DNA of 5,051 bases from 66-474 sp035572335 (GCA_035572335.1 DATNAW010000021.1:1-5051); one strand, 5' to 3'. Counted from the stretch's first letter, positions 1-4,964 are shown. The notes: generated by a model from the letters alone, not told the origin. Translations and numbers: made by a program.

Positions 1-498
1 TTGCGACGGCTCGAGTGTCGCTTCGCGATGCAGGAGCCACAGGTAACAGCCCGACGGTTCGCCGACGATCGCCCATTGATAGTCGTCGTCATGGTCCAGC
101 ACCCAGTAATGGCCGGCGTAGAACGGTCCGAAGAAGGACACTTTCAACTTTGCATCGCCGGAATCGGGGACGACTTTCGCGCGGCCGCGCGAAACCTTTT
201 GCCCGCCTTTCGCCGTCCCGCACGTGTTGACCACGTCGATGAGACCGTCGGAACGCGCGGCGTATTCGGCGGTGACATTCCGGCAACCGCGCTCGAAGCG
301 GTTTTCGTAGCGGGCAAGCTCGTACCACTTGCCGACGTAGCGCGAAAGATCCACCGGCTTGGCGGGTTCCGGAACGTCCCGGTTTCCGCAATGGCGGCTG
401 TGCCACCACGCCCGCCATCCGAAATACAGCGTCGCGGCGCTCGCCAGCGTTGCTGCGGCGGTCCATGCCGCCTTCGTACCCTTTGAATCCCGAGCCAT
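1..498 (-). CDS. blc: Blc-type lipocalin, membrane-anchored or exported, 3' end cut by window edge
   Basis: Lipocalins are beta-barrel proteins that bind small hydrophobic ligands; bacterial Blc is linked to membrane lipid (lysophospholipid) handling in the envelope. The reading frame is open from ATG at 498 to the window edge (166 residues seen). The lipocalin signature G-x-W lies in YVGKWYELARYENRFERGC (54-72), followed by VTAEY (75-79), LKVSFFGPFYAGHYWVLD (118-135) and CYLWLLHR (151-158), all in the order found in E. coli Blc. Roughly the last 25-35 residues are probably missing. Cys72 and Cys93 could form the usual lipocalin disulfide. Residues 11-32 are a hydrophobic segment ending in aromatic residues. 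There is no lipobox around the first cysteine (Cys37, preceded by SRH), so unlike E. coli Blc this is probably signal-anchored or secreted rather than a lipoprotein. The start is fixed by a GGGAGGAG ribosome site 9 nt upstream. It begins 29 nt after the four-span membrane protein gene. The family call is firm; the physiological role is inferred. Confidence 0.93.
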   Translation of the reverse strand, partial: MARDSKGTKAAWTAAATLASAATLYFGWRAWWHSRHCGNRDVPEPAKPVDLSRYVGKWYELARYENRFERGCRNVTAEYAARSDGLIDVVNTCGTAKGGQKVSRGRAKVVPDSGDAKLKVSFFGPFYAGHYWVLDHDDDYQWAIVGEPSGCYLWLLHREATLEPSQ

Positions 499-507
499 CC
501 TGGCCAG

Positions 508-515
508 CTCCTCCC
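508..515 (-). promoter_or_regulatory. Strong Shine-Dalgarno site for the lipocalin gene
   Basis: Read on the minus strand this is GGGAGGAG, 9 nt before the ATG at 498. It sits in the 29-nt gap after the upstream stop codon and supports independent initiation within a shared transcript. Confidence 0.7.
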
Positions 516-527
516 GCTTGCGCGTCG

Positions 528-1100
528 TCAGAACCGGCGCGCGGCGTGCGGCGCGTAGGTGCGCAGGTGGTAAACGCGATGCACGTGGTGCGCGCCCAGC
601 CAGCCACCCAATGTGGCGGTGATCAGTGACGCGAACGCGCAACCGAACGCCGCCCACATCACGCGTGACGTGTAATGCGCGAAATCGGCTGGACCGAGAT
701 TGGGCAATCCTTCCGTCGGCACAGCCGCAGCCACCATCGTGATGTGGGTCATGCCGCTGGCGACGAGCAACGTCGTCGCCGTCACCGAAAGGCCCCATAC
801 GGCCAGGCCTCGGATCACGCCCATCTCGGTGTCGTTGCGGCCGTCGAACCATGTCGCGAACATCGCGCCCAGCCAGAGCGACGCCGCCCACGTCAGGATC
901 ATCCACGTGATCGCACCGCCGGAAATGCCCTGCGCCACCGCCGCCGGATCGGAAGGACGAATGCCGGAAAACCCGACGGCCAACCCGAACGCATAAAGCA
1001 GCGCCGCGATGCCCGTCGCCACCAGCCAGCCGGCCCAGACCGCGCCCCAGCGCATCACCGGATGTTCCTGTGTCACCACCGCGTTTTCGGAAACGACCAT
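528..1100 (-). CDS. Four-span inner-membrane protein of unknown function
   Basis: I do not recognise a characterised family. With the start used here the protein has 190 residues and four likely membrane spans, at about 17-44, 60-85, 93-119 and 145-171. A short polar N-terminus precedes them and a basic tail, rich in Arg and His, follows (HHVHRVYH at 171-178). Glycine, alanine and tryptophan are frequent in the spans. No catalytic motif is visible. Start choice: an in-frame ATG at 1115 would add five residues (MEDDA), but the ATG at 1100 has a near-ideal GGAGGA seven nt upstream, while the 1115 start has only a weak GGA. The gene lies 25 nt (10 nt from the alternative start) after a one-span small protein gene and 29 nt before a lipocalin gene. 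The three therefore look like one operon with an envelope-related task. Some rhizobial proteins of similar layout carry the label PhnA-like; I cannot confirm homology. Confidence 0.85.
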   Translation of the reverse strand: MVVSENAVVTQEHPVMRWGAVWAGWLVATGIAALLYAFGLAVGFSGIRPSDPAAVAQGISGGAITWMILTWAASLWLGAMFATWFDGRNDTEMGVIRGLAVWGLSVTATTLLVASGMTHITMVAAAVPTEGLPNLGPADFAHYTSRVMWAAFGCAFASLITATLGGWLGAHHVHRVYHLRTYAPHAARRF

Positions 1101-1107
1101 CGCGTCA

Positions 1108-1113
1108 TCCTCC
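1108..1113 (-). promoter_or_regulatory. Shine-Dalgarno site that decides the start of the four-span protein
   Basis: Minus-strand GGAGGA lies 7 nt before the ATG at 1100. It overlaps the alternative ATG at 1115 and favours the downstream start. Confidence 0.6.
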
Positions 1114-1125
1114 ATGGAATTCCAT

Positions 1126-1266
1126 TCAGGCGCAGCTCCGCAACAGTGCCACGATGATCAGGATGGGAATGGGCACACCGAGCAGCCAAGCCAGCACGTA
1201 GCCGAGCGCGCCTTTCTGGCTGCCGGGCGTGCCGCCGCGACGAAATGGATGGAGGAATCGCGCCAT
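1126..1266 (-). CDS. Small single-span membrane protein (46 aa), function unknown
   Basis: This short gene encodes 46 residues. A basic, glycine-containing N-terminal part (FLHPFRRGGTPGSQKG, residues 4-19) is followed by one hydrophobic span, LGYVLAWLLGVPIPILIIVALL (21-42), and a short tail RSCA with Cys45 one residue from the end. The positive charge before the span predicts an N-in orientation. Evidence that it is real: ATG at 1266 has an AGGGAG ribosome site 6 nt upstream, it ends with TGA 25 nt before the start of the next gene, and the PxP motif inside the span looks like a folded membrane protein rather than a shadow frame. The frame is open upstream to 1368 but nothing there looks like protein and no ribosome site supports it. 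It appears to be the first gene of the cassette with the four-span protein and the lipocalin. I do not recognise the family. Confidence 0.72.
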   Translation of the reverse strand: MARFLHPFRRGGTPGSQKGALGYVLAWLLGVPIPILIIVALLRSCA

Positions 1267-1272
1267 GACCAA

Positions 1273-1278
1273 CTCCCT
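1273..1278 (-). promoter_or_regulatory. Shine-Dalgarno site for the 46-aa membrane protein
   Basis: Minus-strand AGGGAG lies 6 nt before the ATG at 1266. It is the main argument for the short start of this small gene. Confidence 0.6.
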
Positions 1279-1343
1279 GTGCCGGAACACTGGCCAACAC
1301 GCTAGCCATTCACGGGTGAAGGTTTGGTGCAGGCATGGCGCCG

Positions 1344-1371
1344 TCAGAATGACGCGCACTGAACACAATTC
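1344..1371 (-). promoter_or_regulatory. Possible ECF (RpoE/AlgU-like) promoter of the membrane protein-lipocalin cassette
   Basis: Read on the minus strand, GAATTG (1371-1366) is followed after 17 nt by TCTGA (1348-1344). The known RpoE/AlgU pattern is GAACTT, 16-17 nt, then TCTGA, so the -10 matches fully and the -35 at four of six bases. Transcription would begin near 1337, giving a leader of about 70 nt before the small membrane protein gene. No convincing sigma-70 promoter is visible in this 123-bp gap. Matches this short do occur by chance. Confidence 0.25.
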
Positions 1372-1389
1372 AGCAGCGCCGCATTCGCC

Positions 1390-1860
1390 TTATCCGCGGT
1401 GGTACGGATGCCCGTTGAGGATCGTCACGGCTCGATACAACTGCTCGACCACGACCAGCCGTACCAGCATGTGCGGCAGCGTGAGGGATCCAAGCGACCA
1501 GCGTTGGTCGGCGCGTTGCAGTACGTCGCGTGCGTGGCCGTCGGGGCCGCCGATCAGGAACGCGAGATCGCGGGCCGCCATGCGCCAGTTCGATAATTGA
1601 TCGGCGAGCTGTTCGCTCGACCACCTCGACCCGCGGCCGTCCAGCGCAATGACATGTGCATCGCGCGGCAAGGCGGCGAGCAGCGCCGCGCCTTCGTCCG
1701 ACATCGCGCGTGCATCGTCGCGGCCCTTGCCGCGCGCGCCGGGTTTGAGCTCGACGAGTTCCAGCGGCAGGTCGCGCGACAGGCGTTTCGCGTATTCCGC
1801 GAAACCTTCTGCGACCCAGGAAGGCATGCGTTCGCCGACCGCGATCAGCCGCGCGCGCAT
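1390..1860 (-). CDS. rlmH: 23S rRNA (pseudouridine1915-N3)-methyltransferase RlmH
   Basis: RlmH is a SPOUT-fold enzyme that transfers a methyl group from S-adenosylmethionine to the N3 of pseudouridine 1915 in helix 69 of 23S rRNA, acting on assembled 70S ribosomes in the cytoplasm. The predicted protein has 156 residues against 155 in E. coli. Visible landmarks are the N-terminal RLIAVGERMPSWV (4-16), the SAM-site loop LIGGPDG (102-108), the segment WSLGSLTLPHMLVR (121-134) with VVVEQLYRA (136-144), and the C-terminal HPYHRG (151-156) that ends the family. ATG at 1860 matches the family start; a TGAGA ribosome site overlaps the rsfS stop codon 8 nt upstream. The frame extends to 1938 but the added residues overlap rsfS and do not resemble RlmH. 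It lies 10 nt after rsfS, its usual partner, so the two are surely co-transcribed. Both act on ribosomes. Confidence 0.98.
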   Translation of the reverse strand: MRARLIAVGERMPSWVAEGFAEYAKRLSRDLPLELVELKPGARGKGRDDARAMSDEGAALLAALPRDAHVIALDGRGSRWSSEQLADQLSNWRMAARDLAFLIGGPDGHARDVLQRADQRWSLGSLTLPHMLVRLVVVEQLYRAVTILNGHPYHRG

Positions 1861-1870
1861 GCCCGATGTC

Positions 1871-2281
1871 TCAGCGATCGTTCGCCGCTTCGTCTTCCGG
1901 CGCCTGGTCGCCCACGGTCCACAGGCGTTCCAGCCCATAGAACTCGCGGATGCGCGGCAGCATCACGTGCACGATGATGTCGCCGAGATCCACCAGCACC
2001 CATTCGGCTTCCTTCTCGCCCTCCACGCCGAGCGGCAGCATGCCCGCGCGCTTGGCGAACTTCACCACTTCGTCGGCGATGGATTTGACGTGGCGCGAGG
2101 AAGTGCCGGAGGCGATGATCAGCAGGTCGGCGATGGACGTGCGCCCGCGCACGTCGATTTCGCGAATGTCGTGCGCCTTCAATTCCTCGAGGGCGGCAAG
2201 CACGCGGCGGCGCAGGGTTGCAGTGGTAGGGGGACGATTGACGGGGGTGGCTGCGGGGCGTGACTTGGTCTGGCTGGTCAA
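1871..2281 (-). CDS. rsfS: Ribosomal silencing factor RsfS (Iojap/YbeB family)
   Basis: RsfS binds ribosomal protein L14 on the large subunit and blocks joining of the subunits, lowering translation in stationary phase or starvation. Conserved blocks are DIREIDVRGRTSIAD (38-52), GTSSRHVKSIADEVV (59-73), LPLGVEGE (82-89), WVLVDLGDIIVHVM (94-107) and YGLERLW (115-121), matching E. coli RsfS closely. The start is not an ATG. I chose TTG at 2281, which gives 136 residues with an N-terminal stretch (MTSQTK...) of the length seen in Xanthomonadales homologues and a TGAGG site 11 nt upstream. Other options are a GTG at 2365 that overlaps the nadD stop as GTGA, another GTG between them, and an inner GTG at residue 27 that would trim the first helix. 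The acidic tail after residue 126 is longer than in E. coli (105 residues). It lies 80 nt after nadD and 10 nt before rlmH. Confidence 0.96.
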   Translation of the reverse strand: MTSQTKSRPAATPVNRPPTTATLRRRVLAALEELKAHDIREIDVRGRTSIADLLIIASGTSSRHVKSIADEVVKFAKRAGMLPLGVEGEKEAEWVLVDLGDIIVHVMLPRIREFYGLERLWTVGDQAPEDEAANDR

Positions 2282-2361
2282 GTTGTGGAAGGCCTCAATC
2301 CTTGGTGGGCGCGCAGGATGCGCGGCTTCAGTATGCACCTGCCGGAAAAGAGCGCAAGGGG

Positions 2362-3030
2362 TCACCCGTTCAGCACGCCCGGACGACGGTACGGCGCCAG
2401 CAGGGCGTCGTCGTCGATCAACGCCTGCGGCACCAGCCAGCGCGGCGTGCGCCCTTCGGCCAACAGCGCGCGGATGCGCGTGGCGGAAATGCCCAGCGCG
2501 GAAACCACCATGTCCAGCACCTTGCCTGAAGGCGCTTGGCGCAGACCGGCGATTTCGGGCGTCCTGCGCGCGGCGACTTCGGCCGCGAGCGCGTCCGGCA
2601 TCGCGGGAATCTGCGCGGGCCGCGTCAGCACGCACACGTGCGCGAGTTCGAACAGTTCGCGCCAGCGGTGCCATTCCGACAGCCCTGCAAATGCGTCTGC
2701 GCCGATCAGCAGCACCAGCGGACGCTCACTACCGATTTCCGCGCGCAGCGAAGTCAGGGTGTCGAACGTGTACGAAGGGCCTTCGCGTTCGAGTTCGCGC
2801 AAATCCAGCCGCAGTCGGTCCTGTCCCGCCAGCGCCGCGCGCAACATCGCCACGCGCTCGTTCGCGCTCGCTACCGGCTGCGGACGATGCGGTGGAGCCT
2901 TCGCGGGCACGATGCGCACTTCCGCATCCAGCGCCTCGGACGCTTCCCACGCCGCGCGCAGGTGGCCGATGTGGACGGGATCGAAGGTGCCACCGAAAAT
3001 CGCGAGGGGTTGCGTCGTTTTCACGATCAA
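2362..3030 (-). CDS. nadD: Nicotinate-nucleotide adenylyltransferase NadD
   Basis: NadD joins ATP and nicotinate mononucleotide to give deamido-NAD and pyrophosphate, the penultimate and usually essential step of NAD synthesis in the cytoplasm. The 222-residue protein (E. coli: 213) shows the nucleotidyltransferase signature GGTFDPVHIGHL (13-24) with its paired histidines, the substrate loop APPHRP (45-50), LIGADAFAGLSEWHRW (108-123) and the second nucleotide-binding motif ISATRIR (181-187), followed by PRWLVPQAL (196-204). No key residue is missing. The start is either TTG at 3030 or GTG at 3024 (two codons later). The only ribosome-site-like bases, GGA, are 6 nt before the TTG, so I use TTG. 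These bases belong to the end of an inverted repeat that separates this gene from holA (84-nt gap). rsfS follows after 80 nt, a conserved neighbour pair. Confidence 0.97.
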   Translation of the reverse strand: MIVKTTQPLAIFGGTFDPVHIGHLRAAWEASEALDAEVRIVPAKAPPHRPQPVASANERVAMLRAALAGQDRLRLDLRELEREGPSYTFDTLTSLRAEIGSERPLVLLIGADAFAGLSEWHRWRELFELAHVCVLTRPAQIPAMPDALAAEVAARRTPEIAGLRQAPSGKVLDMVVSALGISATRIRALLAEGRTPRWLVPQALIDDDALLAPYRRPGVLNG

Positions 3031-3037
3031 GAACAGT

Positions 3038-3096
3038 CCACAAAGGAAGCAAAGAAATTCCCGAGAAAAATTGTGCGCACTTCGCGTTCTTCGTGG
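3038..3096. repeat. Dispersed-type imperfect inverted repeat between holA and nadD
   Basis: The arms 3038-3054 (CCACAAAGGAAGCAAAG) and 3080-3096 (CTTCGCGTTCTTCGTGG) pair at 13 of 17 positions around a 25-nt AT-richer centre. The purine-rich arm pattern, with AAG triplets spaced through it, resembles a palindrome that I have seen often between genes of Xanthomonadales and other proteobacteria; this is recall, not a search. It fills most of the 84-nt holA-nadD gap and its end supplies the presumed ribosome site of nadD. It has no gene of its own, and its translations give meaningless short frames. There is no T-run after the stem on the minus strand, so it is not a standard terminator, but it could pause transcription or stabilise mRNA. 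Confidence 0.7.
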
Positions 3097-3114
3097 GTCA
3101 TCGCCTTGGTCTTC

Positions 3115-4143
3115 TCAAGCAGCAAGCAGCACGCCCGCAGCACGCGGCTGTGCGATCGCAACCAGCAGGCGTTCCATTTCGCGCCACGGGTCGCCCCATT
3201 CGCGGCCCTTGGCCATGCGATCGATGCGCGCGCATTCGACGAGGCAGCGACGCCAGTGCGCATTGCCGCGGCCGGCGCGCTTCAATGCACCCGCGAACAT
3301 TTGCTGGCGCGCGGGCCACATGCCGTATTCGTTGCGCACCGCACTGGCGAAGTCGGAAGCAGAGGAAAGGCGCAACGCGAGATCGAGCTGGTTGAGCAGC
3401 CAGCCCAGCATCGGGATCATGTCCTCGCCTTCCGCTCGCAGCCCGTTCAATATTTTCAACGCGCGCGGTGCGTCGCCGCCGAACGCGGCATCGGTGAGCT
3501 TGAACACGTCGTACACCGCATTGTCGTCGCCCAGCGATTCCAGCTCCGCGGCACTGACGGCGCCGCCGGAGCGCAACGCCGCGAGCTTGTCGATTTCCTG
3601 CGCGATCGCGAGCAGGTTGCCTTCAGCGCGTTCGGCCAGCAGCGCGATCGCGTCTTCGCTCGGCACAAACCCCTTGGCGCGCATGCGCATACGGATCCAC
3701 ACCGGCAATTCGTCCACGCGCGGCGCGCGCAACCACGCGTACACGCCGGCGCGCTCGACCGCTTTCACCCACGCGCCCTCGTGTTTCTTGCTCCATTGCA
3801 TCGCGCTGATCAGCAGCACGGTGTCGGGCGCCGGCGACTTGCACCATTCGGTGATCGCGGCGGAACCGTCGCGATCGGGCTTGCCGGTGGGCAGGCGCAA
3901 TTCGATCAGGCGCCGCGAAGCAAACAGCGAAAGGCTTGCGCCACTGCGCGCCAGCTGGTCCCAGTCGAAGTGCGCTTCGACGTTCAGCACTTCGCGTTCG
4001 GCGTATCCGAGTTCGCGCGCACGGGCGCGCAACGCGTCGCCCGCCTCCTGCAATTGCAGCGGCTCGTCGCCCGCCAGCAGGTACACGGGCGCGAGGTCGC
4101 CCTTCGCCAGCGCCTTCAACAAACCTTCGAATTCGCCGGCCAC
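3115..4143 (-). CDS. holA: DNA polymerase III subunit delta HolA
   Basis: HolA is the subunit of the clamp-loader complex that touches and opens the beta sliding clamp, so that it can be placed on primed DNA. The protein has 342 residues (E. coli 343). Family landmarks seen are APVYLLAGDEPLQLQEA (18-34) with the degenerate P-loop-like region, LNVEAHFDWDQL (53-64), the helical EGNLLAIAQEIDKLAAL (174-190), NAVYDVFKLTDAAFGGD (208-224) and a C-terminal helical domain with MLGWLLNQLDLALRL (245-259). The delta subunit normally lacks a working Walker A, and none is seen here. The start is GTG at 4143, only 3 nt after the lptE stop codon. It gives the expected N-terminus and no ribosome site is obvious, so translation is probably coupled to lptE. 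The lptE-holA pair is conserved in gammaproteobacteria. The gene ends 84 nt before nadD, with a repeat in between. Confidence 0.97.
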   Translation of the reverse strand: MAGEFEGLLKALAKGDLAPVYLLAGDEPLQLQEAGDALRARARELGYAEREVLNVEAHFDWDQLARSGASLSLFASRRLIELRLPTGKPDRDGSAAITEWCKSPAPDTVLLISAMQWSKKHEGAWVKAVERAGVYAWLRAPRVDELPVWIRMRMRAKGFVPSEDAIALLAERAEGNLLAIAQEIDKLAALRSGGAVSAAELESLGDDNAVYDVFKLTDAAFGGDAPRALKILNGLRAEGEDMIPMLGWLLNQLDLALRLSSASDFASAVRNEYGMWPARQQMFAGALKRAGRGNAHWRRCLVECARIDRMAKGREWGDPWREMERLLVAIAQPRAAGVLLAA

Positions 4144-4146
4144 GCG

Positions 4147-4740
4147 TCAGCCCGAAGTGGACGCAGGTACCGATGTCGCTGGCGCGGGCGAGCTCGATGC
4201 GGAAGCCGGCGCGCTGCTCGACCCCGACACTGGCGTACCAAGCCGTGCCTGCGCTTCCAGCCGGCGCATCACCGCGTCGGTCATTTCACGCACCAGGCTG
4301 CGCTGGATCGCTTCCGTCTCGCTGGTGATGGCCGAGAACTGGGTCTGGTCGATCGCGAATTCGTGCGACAGCGAAATCGTCTGCATCGGGACGACCGTCT
4401 TGCCTTGCGCATCGGTCAGGGTGAATTGCACGTTGAAGGTCACCACGTATTCGCCGACGCGCTGCACGGCGCCGCTGGTCAGCAGGCGCGAGCCAAACGC
4501 TGCAACCGGCACCGCCAAGGTGGCGACGCCCTCGGTGGAGGTGTCCAGCACATTCACCTTGCTGGCGCGCAAGGCCGCGGCCAGTGAACGCGGGAATTCG
4601 CCACCGCCGCCTACCTGCAGGTAAACCTGTTGCTGCATGACCGCAGGCACCGCCGCGCTGCCGCGCAGATGGAAGCCGCAGCCGGCGAGCAATACCAGGC
4701 CCACGACGCACAACATCGTTTGCAGCCATCGCTGGGTCAT
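4147..4740 (-). CDS. lptE: LPS-assembly lipoprotein LptE
   Basis: LptE plugs the LptD barrel in the outer membrane and helps deliver lipopolysaccharide to the cell surface. The protein has 197 residues. It has a lipoprotein signal peptide (1-20) with lipobox LLAG and the lipidated Cys21, followed directly by the family hallmark CGFHLRG (21-27). The mature part contains the alternating beta segments VYLQV (39-43), YVVTFNVQFTLTD (98-110) and TISLSHEF (121-128), then the C-terminal helix EAIQRSLVREMTDAVMRRLEAQ (143-164, broken here for reading). After it comes a tail of about 30 residues (168-197) made almost only of Ser, Ala, Pro, Thr, Gly and Val, presumably disordered. The ATG at 4740 has a GGAG site 5 nt upstream. 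The gene is followed 3 nt later by holA and preceded by leuS, which is the usual order, but a palindromic element stands between leuS and lptE. Identification rests on the signature and on gene order. Confidence 0.95.
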   Translation of the reverse strand: MTQRWLQTMLCVVGLVLLAGCGFHLRGSAAVPAVMQQQVYLQVGGGGEFPRSLAAALRASKVNVLDTSTEGVATLAVPVAAFGSRLLTSGAVQRVGEYVVTFNVQFTLTDAQGKTVVPMQTISLSHEFAIDQTQFSAITSETEAIQRSLVREMTDAVMRRLEAQARLGTPVSGSSSAPASASSSPAPATSVPASTSG

Positions 4741-4745
4741 GAAAG

Positions 4746-4749
4746 CTCC
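4746..4749 (-). promoter_or_regulatory. lptE: Shine-Dalgarno site of lptE
   Basis: Minus-strand GGAG lies 5 nt before the ATG at 4740. Confidence 0.45.
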
Positions 4750-4776
4750 GTTGTGCGTGGGCGCGGGATCGTCGTG

Positions 4777-4785
4777 AGCATAACA
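4777..4785 (-). promoter_or_regulatory. Possible extended -10 promoter element for lptE
   Basis: Minus strand reads TGTTATGCT, a TGn motif joined to a -10 hexamer that matches TATAAT at four of six bases. It would start transcription near 4770, about 30 nt before lptE, just downstream of the palindromic element. The -35 region would lie inside the repeat and is weak, as allowed for extended -10 promoters. Confidence 0.3.
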
Positions 4786-4792
4786 ATGAAGC

Positions 4793-4901
4793 CGTCATCC
4801 CGGCGAAAGCCGGGATCCATTTTCAACTCGATAGTAGTCGGAAGATCAAAATGGATTCCGGGCTCCGCATCGATGGAGCCGGATGCGGCCCCGGAATGAC
4901 G
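4793..4901. repeat. Composite palindromic (REP-like or MITE-like) element between leuS and lptE
   Basis: The element of about 109 bp is bounded by CGTCAT and ATGACG. Its left hairpin (4797-4816) is an 8-bp perfect stem with a GAAA tetraloop. Its right hairpin (4855-4897) has an 8-bp outer stem ATTCCGGG/CCCGGAAT, a small internal loop and a 7-bp inner stem CCGCATC/GATGCGG. A competing 6-bp stem GGCTCC/GGAGCC (4861-4866 with 4875-4880) excludes the inner one. The two halves face each other: GGGATCCATTTT on the left is nearly the reverse complement of AAAATGGATTCC on the right. They flank a 24-nt spacer with no visible signal. The left 20-mer has six-base arms around eight bases, the same layout as the Neisseria dRS3 repeat. 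No transposase gene is present. On leaving leuS, the RNA would form the large hairpin, which may end or pause transcription, although no U-run follows. Confidence 0.85.
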
Positions 4902-4964
4902 ATAGCGTTGGTGTACTCGTCCCGGGTGCGCGAAAGCATACCAGTGGCGCCCACCGGCACTGCT

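Noticed and set aside
89..607. Minus-strand frame of 172 codons overlapping the lipocalin
   Set aside because: The overlapping frame starting at 498 encodes a clear lipocalin with conserved motifs, and this one does not resemble any protein.
1861..1938. N-terminal extension of RlmH by 26 residues
   Set aside because: It overlaps rsfS, does not match the RlmH family and lacks a ribosome site. The ATG at 1860 gives the standard length.
2366..2674. Longer RsfS reaching into nadD
   Set aside because: The extra residues are an Arg/Ala-rich shadow of nadD.
3038..3096. Rho-independent terminator after holA
   Set aside because: The stem has four mismatches and a 25-nt loop, and no T-run follows on the transcribed strand.
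3027..3263. Minus-strand frame of 78 codons ending in the holA-nadD gap
   Set aside because: Its C-terminal part is simply the inverted repeat translated, and the rest is holA in the wrong frame.
1950..3395. Plus-strand open frame of 481 codons
   Set aside because: Spans rsfS, nadD and part of holA antisense and crosses a repeat. Composition is that of a shadow frame.
2536..4587. Plus-strand open frame of 683 codons
   Set aside because: Overlaps the same genes in another antisense frame, has an Arg/Gln/His-rich shadow composition and no motif.
2285..4624. Very long plus-strand open frame of 779 codons antisense to nadD, holA and lptE
   Set aside because: Its translation is rich in Arg, Ser and Ala with no domains, and it mirrors three well-supported genes. 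Long antisense frames are expected in high-GC coding DNA.
4793..4901. CRISPR array or insertion-sequence remnant
   Set aside because: There are only two facing hairpin halves, no repeat-spacer periodicity and no transposase fragment.
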